A DNA stretch of 64,000 nt from an uncultured Alistipes sp. (GTDB lineage: Bacteria; Bacteroidota; Bacteroidia; Bacteroidales; Rikenellaceae), in NCBI GenBank assembly GCA_944321185.1, contig CALUKH010000002.1, positions 124,001 to 188,000 of the forward strand, in the 5' to 3' direction. The position numbers and the translations under genes were made by a program. Numbering within the stretch: position 1 is the stretch's first letter; every line of letters begins with the position of its first letter. The notes under the pieces are model-generated. The model worked only from the letters and a program-made list of their open reading frames with translations, made no database searches and was not told the origin of the DNA. Below, piece after piece: positions 16,894-24,700 of this stretch.

Positions 16894-17466
16894 ATGAAAA
16901 CCATTTCGGTAAAGGCCGTAAAACGTGCCGACTTCGGCAAGAAGGCCGCCAAGAGCGTACGCCGCGAGGGTCTGGTACCCTGCGTACTGTGCGGAAACGG
17001 TGAGACGGAGATGTTCTCCGTGGATCCCCGCGAGATCAAACCCCTGATCTACACCCCGAACTCCTACATCGTCGAGTTCGATTTCGACGGCAAGAAGGAG
17101 CTCGCCGTACTGCGTGAGGCTCAGTTCCACCCCGTACGCGAGGAGATCCTCCACATGGACTTCTACCGCATCGCCGAGGGCAAACCCGTATCGATCGCCA
17201 TTCCGGTTCGCCTGACCGGTAACGCCGAGGGTGTGAAGGTCGGCGGCAAGCTGGTTCTTTCGGCCCGCAAGCTGACCGTCAGCGCCCTGGTCGAGAACCT
17301 GCCCGATGAGATCGTCGTTGACGTGACGAACCTCGGTGTGGGCAAGACGATCTTCGTCGGCGACCTGAAGTTCGAAAACCTGAAGTTCGTGACCCCCGCC
17401 ACGACGGCCGTCTGCGCCGTACGCGTAACGCGTGCTTCGCGCGGTGCCGATGCCGCAGCCAAATAG
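16894..17466 (+). CDS. rplY: 50S ribosomal protein L25/CTC
   Basis: This 190-residue protein has the N-terminal L25 domain that binds 5S rRNA (about 1-90: KTISVKAVKRADFGKKAAKSVRREGLVPCVLCG, HMDFYRI shown here as separate blocks in the protein) and the C-terminal CTC beta domain (about 95-185: IPVRLTGNAEGVKVGG, LPDEIVVDVTNLGVG). This is the long, two-domain form common outside the gamma-proteobacteria. It starts an operon with pth 13 bp downstream, a pairing found in many bacteria. Confidence 0.95.
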   Translation: MKTISVKAVKRADFGKKAAKSVRREGLVPCVLCGNGETEMFSVDPREIKPLIYTPNSYIVEFDFDGKKELAVLREAQFHPVREEILHMDFYRIAEGKPVSIAIPVRLTGNAEGVKVGGKLVLSARKLTVSALVENLPDEIVVDVTNLGVGKTIFVGDLKFENLKFVTPATTAVCAVRVTRASRGADAAAK

Positions 17467-17479
17467 TCGCTGAAGGATC

Positions 17480-18043
17480 ATGAAATACCTCATTGTTGGG
17501 CTCGGGAACATCGGTGCCGAATACACCGAGACCCGTCACAACATCGGTTTCAAAGTGTTGGACGCTCTCGCAGAGGCGTCCAACGCTGTTTTTACGACGG
17601 CCCGCTACGGCGATGTGGCCGAGGTCCGCTACAAGGGCCGCACCCTCATCCTGCTCAAGCCCTCGACCTACATGAACCTCTCGGGCAAGGCCGTCCGCTA
17701 CTGGCTGGATGCCGAGAAGATCGACCGCGAAAACCTGCTGGTCGTATCGGACGACATCGCCCTGCCGTTCGGCACGCTGAGGCTCCGTCCGAAAGGGAGC
17801 GCCGGCGGCCACAACGGTCTGAAGAACATCGCCGAACTGCTTGGCAGCGAAGAGTATGCCCGCATGCGCTTCGGCATCGGGGGCGACTTCCCGAAGGGTC
17901 ATCAGGTGGATTACGTCCTGGGCGAATGGACTGAGGAGGAGCGTGCCGCCATGCCCGAACGGCTGAAGGTCTTCGTCGATGCCATCCGCTCGTTCGCCAC
18001 GCAGGGTTGCGCCATGACGATGAACTTCTTCAACAAAAAATAG
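17480..18043 (+). CDS. pth: Peptidyl-tRNA hydrolase
   Basis: This 187-residue protein has family length. It shows the start VGLGNIG with Asn10, the catalytic His20 in TRHNIGF, the substrate-binding PSTYMNLSG, the catalytic-Asp block [11 protein letters not shown] and [10 protein letters not shown]. The enzyme releases peptides from peptidyl-tRNA that drops off ribosomes. It follows rplY by 13 bp and shares its promoter. A long hairpin with a U-tract lies after it. Confidence 0.96.
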   Translation: MKYLIVGLGNIGAEYTETRHNIGFKVLDALAEASNAVFTTARYGDVAEVRYKGRTLILLKPSTYMNLSGKAVRYWLDAEKIDRENLLVVSDDIALPFGTLRLRPKGSAGGHNGLKNIAELLGSEEYARMRFGIGGDFPKGHQVDYVLGEWTEEERAAMPERLKVFVDAIRSFATQGCAMTMNFFNKK

Positions 18044-18087
18044 CAAGCGGCGGACCGCCCGCCACGCGGACTTTGATCCGCCCCCTC

Positions 18088-18175
18088 AAAAAAGAGCCCC
18101 GACAGGATTTTCTTCATTGCTGGTAATTTCAAGCGAAAAAGAGTTGCGTCACCCTGCCGCGGCTCTCTTTTTTTT
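18088..18175 (+). terminator. Long hairpin with U-tract after pth
   Basis: AAAAAAGAGCCCCGACAGG pairs imperfectly with CCTGCCGCGGCTCTCTTTTTT across a loop of about 48 nt, followed by T's to 18175. A-tracts on the left arm allow use on the minus strand too, for transcripts arriving from hslR. Confidence 0.6.
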
Positions 18176-18194
18176 ACCTGGGCAACAACAAAGA

Positions 18195-18224
18195 GGCGCA
18201 AGGATCGTCTCCGATCCCTGCGCC
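18195..18224. terminator. Short GC-rich hairpin in the pth-hslR gap
   Basis: GGCGCAAGGATCG and CGATCCCTGCGCC form a 13-bp stem with one mismatch and a TCTC loop. There is no clear T-tract. The rest of the 414-bp gap 18044-18457 holds no convincing gene or other signal. Confidence 0.4.
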
Positions 18225-18457
18225 TTCCCCGGGGCCGTTCTGATTCTTGAACGACCTATTTTCAATCTGTCCGGGCCCCGTGCCGAAAACCGCCGCACAA
18301 GTCCGGAAATTCCGCCGTAAACCGACCACCGTCCCCATCGATCCGTCGACGGACCGCACAGCGAGCGACACCGATCGATCCGGAATGCCCGATTCGAGGT
18401 TTTTCAGCCCGTCTGGCCGACGATCGGGTGCAAGACCACCCCTTTCACATGCAGCGG

Positions 18458-18859
18458 CTATTCGTCCTCGTCGTCGCCGTAATAGACCTCGTCCATCAGG
18501 GTATCGAGTTCACGGCGCTCCTTCTTGGTCGGGCGTCCCGTGCCGCGGTCGCGGAAAACAAAGATCGTCTCCCGCGGGACGTTCAGTTTGTCGAGCTCCT
18601 CCTGCGGGGTGATGTTGAGGCAGTAGGCGGGGACATTCTTGGCCGGCTGGCGGCTCGAAACCAGATCGAGCACCTTGTAGGAGTAGGTCACCTGCATCTT
18701 GCGCACGGCGATCACGTCGCCGATCTTCACCTCGCGCGAGGGTTTGGCATAGGAGCCGTTGACCGTCACCTTGTTGGTGCGGATCGCATCGGCCGCATCG
18801 CTGCGGGTCTTGAAGACCCGTACGGCCCAGAGATATTTGTCGAGACGGATATCATCCAT
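18458..18859 (-). CDS. hslR: S4-domain RNA-binding protein, Hsp15-like
   Basis: This 133-residue protein has an N-terminal S4 domain at about 4-65 (RLDKYLWAVRVFKTRSDAADAI, then KVTVNGSYAKPSREVKIGD). A C-terminal tail has RGTGRPTKKERRELDTL, typical of Hsp15 (HslR), and ends acidic. Hsp15 binds 50S subunits carrying stalled nascent chains and helps recycle them. It lies 84 bp after ftsW on the same strand and may be the last gene of that transcript. The hslR name rests on the domain and the conserved tail; another S4 paralogue is possible. Confidence 0.82.
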   Translation of the reverse strand: MDDIRLDKYLWAVRVFKTRSDAADAIRTNKVTVNGSYAKPSREVKIGDVIAVRKMQVTYSYKVLDLVSSRQPAKNVPAYCLNITPQEELDKLNVPRETIFVFRDRGTGRPTKKERRELDTLMDEVYYGDDEDE

Positions 18860-18943
18860 TGGATTGGCTTTTTTTGAACGGTTACAGATTCCGGAGCTTC
18901 GATTCGGGACACACGGCTCCGACCGGGATCGGCCGGTGGCGGG

Positions 18944-20572
18944 TCAGTCGCCGATCCGGAGCTCCTCGTTTTTCGGACGGTCGTGCGACTGCTCGTCGTT
19001 CTGGCGGCTGACACTCAGGATCATCCCCAGCGCAATGGCCGTGAAGAGCACCGACGAACCGCCGCGCGAGATGAGCGGCAGGGTCTGACCCGTTTCGGGG
19101 ATCAGATTGACCGTCACCATGATGTGCAGCAGCGCCTGACAGGTGATGAGCAGGGCCAGCCCCAGCACCAGCAGCCCCGGGAAGGCGGTTCCGCAACGCC
19201 GGAAGATCTCGATCGCCCGGAAGAAGATCCACAGATAGAGCATCAGCAGCAGCACGGCCAGAATGATGCCGTACTCCTCGACGAAGAAGGCGTAGGCATA
19301 GTCGCTCTCCGGGTGGATCATCTCCACGCGCATGGCGCTCTGACCGGCCCCTTCACCGAAGATTCCGCCGTTGTGGATGGCAATCATCGAGCGTTCGGTA
19401 TCGGTGAGGTGTTCGATGGGTTTTTCGGTCTGGGAGCGGGTCCAGAGGTGGATCCAGGTCGAGACACGCCCCTCGGCGGTTTCGCTGCGGCCCAGGTTGA
19501 GCGTCATGATGAGGACGACGCCGGCGGCGGCCCATCCGACGAGTTTCAGCAGTTCGCTGAAGCGCACGCGGCCGATGAGCATCATCACCCACGAGGCCAG
19601 AAAGACCAGCACGGCCGACGAAGTGTGGGCCGGGAAGATCACCAGACACGACACCAGTACGGGCATCAGGATGGGCCACGTACCCTCGCGCCAGATCTTG
19701 CGCTGCAGGGCCGACGTACGCCACGTCCAGAACTTCCAGCTCGGGACGATCCGTATGCGGTCGATCTTCGACTGACGGCCGGCCAGCTGCCGCGCCAGGA
19801 AGAGCACCGTAGCGACCTTCAGCGCCTCGGAGGGCTGGAACTGGAACGATCCGATCGGGAACCAGCGTGCGGCGCCGTTAGTGGTGGCGCCGATGAAGTA
19901 GACGGCCAGCGTCAGCCCCACCGAGAGGTAATAGACCGGACGGGAGAGCTGGTTGTAGATGCGACAGTTGATCTTCTGCACGGCAATCATGACCAGCAGG
20001 CAGAAGCCGAGGATCATCAGCTGCTGACGCAGGAACTGGGAGGTCGTCCGGGCCGTATGGGCATCGTAGGCCATCTTGGCCGTCGAGGAGTAGACCACCA
20101 GCACCGAGATGACGGCCAGTACGGCGATGATGATCCACAGCACGCGATCGCCCGTAAAGAGGTGCAGCCCCCTGCGGACGGGGTTCTCCGCCGCCGGGGT
20201 TTCCGCCGAGGCTGCCGACCGGCCACGGCGTCGTCCTCGCGGTGCGGCACCACCTTCGGCATCGGCACCGCCATCCGGATCATCCGCCGCTGCACGACGC
20301 GTTGCGCGCGAGGCTTCAACGTCCGCATCGGCCTCCCACGGCGCCCGATCTGCGCGTCGTGCTGTCCGCCGACGTCCATCGTCCCCGCGTCCTCCGCGCC
20401 CGCCCTCTCCGGGCGCCGCATCCGCCGCCGGGCCCGCAGACTCGCCGGGCAGCCGTCCCGGATCACGCGCAAAGGCGCCGCGATGCTCCGGACGGTCGCC
20501 CCGCCGCACGGCATCACGCGCCAACTCGGCCGCGGCACGCTCCTCGTCGTATCCGTATGCGTCGCGTTTCAT
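18944..20572 (-). CDS. ftsW: SEDS peptidoglycan glycosyltransferase FtsW with long disordered N-terminal extension
   Basis: This 542-residue protein has its SEDS core of about ten membrane helices from about residue 140 to 525 (LWIIIAVLAVISVLVVYSST, NGAARWFPIGSFQFQPSE). It ends in the hallmark ETGQTLPLISRGGSS; the loop ESDYAYAFFVEEYG corresponds to the HTDF...EELG block that holds the catalytic Asp. With FtsI it polymerises septal peptidoglycan. The first 130 residues are unusual: rich in Arg, Ala, Asp and Gly, with no hydrophobic segment. The ATG lies 8 bp after the murD stop, matching the tight spacing of the cluster, which supports this start. murG, which normally follows, is absent. Confidence 0.92.
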   Translation of the reverse strand: MKRDAYGYDEERAAAELARDAVRRGDRPEHRGAFARDPGRLPGESAGPAADAAPGEGGRGGRGDDGRRRTARRADRAPWEADADVEASRATRRAAADDPDGGADAEGGAAPRGRRRGRSAASAETPAAENPVRRGLHLFTGDRVLWIIIAVLAVISVLVVYSSTAKMAYDAHTARTTSQFLRQQLMILGFCLLVMIAVQKINCRIYNQLSRPVYYLSVGLTLAVYFIGATTNGAARWFPIGSFQFQPSEALKVATVLFLARQLAGRQSKIDRIRIVPSWKFWTWRTSALQRKIWREGTWPILMPVLVSCLVIFPAHTSSAVLVFLASWVMMLIGRVRFSELLKLVGWAAAGVVLIMTLNLGRSETAEGRVSTWIHLWTRSQTEKPIEHLTDTERSMIAIHNGGIFGEGAGQSAMRVEMIHPESDYAYAFFVEEYGIILAVLLLMLYLWIFFRAIEIFRRCGTAFPGLLVLGLALLITCQALLHIMVTVNLIPETGQTLPLISRGGSSVLFTAIALGMILSVSRQNDEQSHDRPKNEELRIGD

Positions 20573-20580
20573 CGTTGCGC

Positions 20581-21930
20581 TCAGGCGTTTTTACGGACCC
20601 ACTCCTTGAAGAGTTCGCCGCGATGTTCGTAGTTGTGGAAGAGGTCGAAGCTGGCGCAGGCCGGCGACAACAGCACCACATCTCCCGGGCGGGCCGCCCG
20701 TTTGCAGGCCGTGAGGGCCTCGTCGAGCGACGCGGTCGAGATGATCTCGGGGATGACACCCGTGAATTCACGCACCAGCTTCGCGTTGTCCAGCCCCATG
20801 CAGACCAGCGTGTGGACCTTCTCGCGGGCGAAGGCCTTCAGCGGGGTGTAGTCGTTGCCCTTGTCCGTGCCGCCGGCGATCCACACCACGGGGCGCGTCA
20901 TGCTCTCCAGGGCGTAGAAGACCGAATCGACGTTCGTGGCCTTCGAGTCGTTGATCCACAGCACGCCGTCCTTTTCGAGCACCGGTTCGAGCCGGTGTTC
21001 GACCGGCGCAAAGTCGTAGAGCGACCGCCGGATCTTCGTCGGAGCCACGCCGGCAGCCAGTGCCGCCAGCGCGGCCGCCATGGCGTTGTAGGCGTTGTGC
21101 AGCCCCTTGATCTGGAGCTTCGAGGTGTCGATCTCCACGGCGTGTTTCCCCACCGCGGCCGTGAACCGGCCGTCGCACAGGAAGGCATCGCCCGCACCGC
21201 TGGCCACGGCGCTGTGGGCCATGAACGGAAGCTGGCGCATCCGCAGGTCATATTTCGGCAGCTGTTCGCGGATCACCTCATCGTCGCCCGAATAGATGAA
21301 CCAGTCGCGCGAGGTCATGTTCTGCGTGATGCGCATCTTGGCGTCGATGTAGTTCTGGAAGCAGTGGTCGTAGCGGTCCAGATGGTCGGGCGTGATGTTC
21401 GTCAGCACGCCGATATGGGCGCGGAACTTGTACATGCCGTCCAGCTGGAACGAGCTCAGTTCGAGCACATACCAGTCGTAATTGCCCGTAGCGACCGAGT
21501 AGGCGAAACTCTCGCCGATGTTGCCGCCCAGCGCCACGTTGTAACCCGCATCGCGCAGGATCTTGTAGATGATCGACGTGGTGGTGGTCTTGCCGTTCGA
21601 GCCAGTGACACAGATGCAGCGGGCGCGGCCCATATAGCGGCCGGCGAACTCGATCTCGGAGATCACCGGGATACCCGCCTCGCGGACCTTGCGCACGATC
21701 GGGGCCGAATCGGGAATGCCCGGCGACTTGATCACCTCCGTGGCGGCGAGGATGCGCTCCTCGGTGTGACCGCCCTCCTCGTAGGGGACCTCCCACTCGT
21801 CGAGTTTGGCCTTGAAGCGTGCGGCAATGGTTCCGGCATCGGAGAGGAAGACCCCGAAGCCCTTTTTCTTGGCGAGGATCGCGGAGCCGTATCCGCTGAT
21901 GCCGCCACCCAGTACGACAATGTTTTTCAT
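20581..21930 (-). CDS. murD: UDP-N-acetylmuramoyl-L-alanine--D-glutamate ligase
   Basis: This 449-residue protein has the N-terminal UDP-binding Rossmann start VVLGGGISGYGSAILAKKKG, the ATP-binding P-loop VTGSNGKTTTTSI at about 110, the central block ELSSFQLDGM and the Mur-ligase block LTNITPDHLDRYDH. It ends with the C-terminal domain (APVEHRLEPVLEKDGVLWIN, DSKATNVDSV, AGGTDKGNDY). It adds D-glutamate to UDP-MurNAc-L-Ala in the cytoplasm. The gene lies 9 bp after mraY and 8 bp before ftsW. Confidence 0.97.
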   Translation of the reverse strand: MKNIVVLGGGISGYGSAILAKKKGFGVFLSDAGTIAARFKAKLDEWEVPYEEGGHTEERILAATEVIKSPGIPDSAPIVRKVREAGIPVISEIEFAGRYMGRARCICVTGSNGKTTTTSIIYKILRDAGYNVALGGNIGESFAYSVATGNYDWYVLELSSFQLDGMYKFRAHIGVLTNITPDHLDRYDHCFQNYIDAKMRITQNMTSRDWFIYSGDDEVIREQLPKYDLRMRQLPFMAHSAVASGAGDAFLCDGRFTAAVGKHAVEIDTSKLQIKGLHNAYNAMAAALAALAAGVAPTKIRRSLYDFAPVEHRLEPVLEKDGVLWINDSKATNVDSVFYALESMTRPVVWIAGGTDKGNDYTPLKAFAREKVHTLVCMGLDNAKLVREFTGVIPEIISTASLDEALTACKRAARPGDVVLLSPACASFDLFHNYEHRGELFKEWVRKNA

Positions 21931-21939
21931 AAGTCCGGT

Positions 21940-23184
21940 TTATCGAATCTTCAACGTTACCAACGTAATGGCTGCCAGCAGCAGCGAAATGATCCAGAAG
22001 CGGATGACGATCTTCGTCTCGAAGATGCCCTTCTTCTGGTAGTGGTGATGGATCGGCGACATGAGCAGGATACGGCGCCCTTCGCCGTACTTTTTCTTGG
22101 TGTACTTGAACCAGCCGACCTGCAGCATGACCGAGAAACTCTCGACCAGGAAGACCCCGCAGAGGATCGGCAGCAGCAGCTCCTTGCGGATGCAGAGTGC
22201 GAAGACGGCGATCACGCCGCCGATCGAGAGCGAACCCGTATCACCCATGAAGATCTGCGCCGGGAAGGAGTTGTACCAGAGGAATCCGACCAGTGCGCCG
22301 ACCAGCGCCGCGGCATAGACCACCAGTTCGCCGCTGTCGGGGATGTACATGATGTTGAGGTAGTCGGCATAGACGATGTGGCCCGAGAGGTAGGCCAGTG
22401 CACCGAGCACCGCCACGATCGGCACCGAAACGCCCGTCACCAGACCGTCGAGGCCGTCCGTGAGGTTGGCGCCGTTCGAGACGGCCGTCACGACGAAGAT
22501 CGCCACCAGCACGTACAACAGCCAGGTGGCCGTCTCGTTGCCGCCGGTGAGCCATCCGTAGTCGAATTCGTTGTTCTTGACGAAGGGGATGGTCGTCTGG
22601 GTGGTCTTGAGGCTTTCGGAGCTCAGGACGACGTTGCGCTGGACGCTCTCGATGACCGTGCCGTCGGGGTTCATGTAGACCGTCTGCACGGGCTGCGTGA
22701 CCTTGTCGCGGACGACGATCTGCGGCGAGAGCCACATCGTCGTGCCGACGATGATGCCCAGTCCGACCTGGCCGACGATCTTGAAGCGGCCCTTGAGCCC
22801 CTCCTTGCGGTGGCGGAAGACCTTGATGTAGTCGTCCAGCCCGCCGATGAGCCCCAGCCAGACGGTCGAGACGAGCAGCAGCTGCACGTAGACATTGTCG
22901 AGCTTGCCGAAGAGCAGCATCGGCACCAGGATGGCCAGGAGGATGATCACGCCGCCCATCGTCGGGGTTCCCTTCTTCTGGAGCTGGCCCTGGAGGCCGA
23001 GGTCGCGGATATCCTCGCCGATCTGCCGCCGGCGGAGGAAATCGATGATCCGGCGTCCGAAGATGATGACGATCAGCAGCGAGAGGATGATGGCCGCCGA
23101 TGCACGGAACGAGATGTACTGGAACATGCCCGAGCCGGGCAGATCGTAAACTTCATCCAGATACTTGAAAAGATGATAGAGCAT
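21940..23184 (-). CDS. mraY: Phospho-N-acetylmuramoyl-pentapeptide transferase
   Basis: This 414-residue integral membrane protein has about ten helices. Conserved blocks include [10 protein letters not shown] near residue 70, [12 protein letters not shown] for the catalytic Asp pair and nucleotide binding, [12 protein letters not shown], and [12 protein letters not shown] near the C-terminus. It makes lipid I from UDP-MurNAc-pentapeptide. It is about 50 residues longer than the E. coli enzyme because of an extracytoplasmic insert around residues 165-225 ([12 protein letters not shown]...[14 protein letters not shown]), which I believe is usual in Bacteroidota. Confidence 0.97.
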   Translation of the reverse strand: MLYHLFKYLDEVYDLPGSGMFQYISFRASAAIILSLLIVIIFGRRIIDFLRRRQIGEDIRDLGLQGQLQKKGTPTMGGVIILLAILVPMLLFGKLDNVYVQLLLVSTVWLGLIGGLDDYIKVFRHRKEGLKGRFKIVGQVGLGIIVGTTMWLSPQIVVRDKVTQPVQTVYMNPDGTVIESVQRNVVLSSESLKTTQTTIPFVKNNEFDYGWLTGGNETATWLLYVLVAIFVVTAVSNGANLTDGLDGLVTGVSVPIVAVLGALAYLSGHIVYADYLNIMYIPDSGELVVYAAALVGALVGFLWYNSFPAQIFMGDTGSLSIGGVIAVFALCIRKELLLPILCGVFLVESFSVMLQVGWFKYTKKKYGEGRRILLMSPIHHHYQKKGIFETKIVIRFWIISLLLAAITLVTLKIR

Positions 23185-23214
23185 GATTTGTGTCGAGTCA
23201 GTGTGTCAAAAAGT

Positions 23215-24696
23215 TCAGGATTTGGCGGCGGGATTGCCGGCCGCGGGGAGCAGTTCGAAGGCGCGGCGCACCTCTTCGCGGTCGTCGAAGTGGTGCTTCA
23301 CGTCGCCGATGATCTGATAGGTTTCGTGGCCCTTTCCGGCGATGAGGATCAGGTCGCCCGGGCGGCTCATCAGCACCGCCGTGCGGATGGCCTCGGCGCG
23401 GTCCGTGATGCGCACGTAACGCGTCCCGGGCTGCAGGCCGGCCGTCATCTCGTCGAGAATTGCCTCGGGGGATTCGTGGCGCGGGTTGTCCGACGTGAAG
23501 ATGGCCGTCGAGGCGTAGCGGACGGCGATCCGGGCCATTTCGGGACGCTTCGTGCGGTCGCGGTCGCCGCCGCATCCGCATACGACCAGCAGCTGCTGCG
23601 AGGGCTGGCGCAGCTCCTCGATCGTCCGCAGGACGTTCTCCAGCGCATCGGGCGTGTGGGCGTAATCGACGATGGCTACGGTGCCGTTGGCGGCGCGGAC
23701 GATCTCGAAGCGCCCGCTCACGGCGTGCAGCGTCGACAGCACGCGCAGCACCTCTCCGCGGTCGAGCCCCAGCAGGCAGGCTGCTCCGTAGACGGCCAGC
23801 AGGTTGTAGGCGTTGAAGCGTCCGAGCAGGCCGGTCCACAGCTCCTGCCCGTCGATGCGCAGCAGCATGCCGTCAACGTGCATCTCGAGGATCTTGCAGC
23901 GGAAATCGGCCATCTCGCGCAGCGAATAGCTCTTCACCGTGGCGGCCGTATTCTGAACCATGACGCGTCCGTTGCGGTCGTCGATATTCGTCAGGGCGAA
24001 GGCCCCCTTGGGCAGGTGGTCGAAGAAGAGCTTCTTGGCCCGGATATACTCGGCGAAGGTCTTGTGGTAGTCGAGATGGTCGTGGGTGATGTTCGAGAAG
24101 ATGCCGCCGGCGAACTCCAGTCCGCGGATACGCTCCTGCACGATGGCGTGCGACGAGCACTCCATGAAGCAGAATTCGCACCCGGCGTCGACCATCTCAC
24201 GCATCATGGCATTCAGACGGATCGGATCGGGGGTCGTATGCGTGGCCTCGATCTCACGTCCGTCGATGCGGTAGACCACCGTCGAGATCAGTCCGGCGCG
24301 GTAGCCCAGGGCCCGCACCAGGTCGTAGAGCAGCGTCACGGTCGTGGTTTTGCCGTTGGTGCCGGTGATGCCGACCAGCTTCAGGTCGCGGCTCGGGAAG
24401 TCGTAGAAGGCGGCGGCCAGATCGGCCATCGCACCGGCCGAATCACGCACCACCACCCAGGTCACCCCCTCGGCCGGAGCCTCGGGCATACGCTCGCAGA
24501 CGACCGCTGCGGCCCCTTTTTCAACGGCCATCGGGATGTAGTCGTGGCCATCGCTGCGCGTGCCCCGCACGGCGAAGAAACAGTCGCCGGGCTTCACGCT
24601 CCGCGAATCGTAGGTCAGCCCCGCGATCGCGGTCTCGGGATCTCCATGCACCGCCTCAACGGGCAGGTGCCGAATCATTTCCGAAATTCTCTTCAT
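23215..24696 (-). CDS. murE: UDP-N-acetylmuramoyl-L-alanyl-D-glutamate--2,6-diaminopimelate ligase
   Basis: This 493-residue Mur ligase has an N-terminal block SRSVKPGDCFFAVRGTRSDG, the ATP loop GITGTNGKTTTVTLLYDL at about 115, ECSSHAIVQERIRGLEF, and NITHDHLDYHKT. Residues 403-406 are DNPR, the motif that recognises meso-diaminopimelate (lysine-adding enzymes differ here), so the organism's peptidoglycan should be mDAP-type. GKGHETYQII near the end is also typical. It lies 4 bp after ftsI and 30 bp before mraY in the dcw cluster. Confidence 0.97.
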   Translation of the reverse strand: MKRISEMIRHLPVEAVHGDPETAIAGLTYDSRSVKPGDCFFAVRGTRSDGHDYIPMAVEKGAAAVVCERMPEAPAEGVTWVVVRDSAGAMADLAAAFYDFPSRDLKLVGITGTNGKTTTVTLLYDLVRALGYRAGLISTVVYRIDGREIEATHTTPDPIRLNAMMREMVDAGCEFCFMECSSHAIVQERIRGLEFAGGIFSNITHDHLDYHKTFAEYIRAKKLFFDHLPKGAFALTNIDDRNGRVMVQNTAATVKSYSLREMADFRCKILEMHVDGMLLRIDGQELWTGLLGRFNAYNLLAVYGAACLLGLDRGEVLRVLSTLHAVSGRFEIVRAANGTVAIVDYAHTPDALENVLRTIEELRQPSQQLLVVCGCGGDRDRTKRPEMARIAVRYASTAIFTSDNPRHESPEAILDEMTAGLQPGTRYVRITDRAEAIRTAVLMSRPGDLILIAGKGHETYQIIGDVKHHFDDREEVRRAFELLPAAGNPAAKS

Positions 24697-24700
24697 CTCA

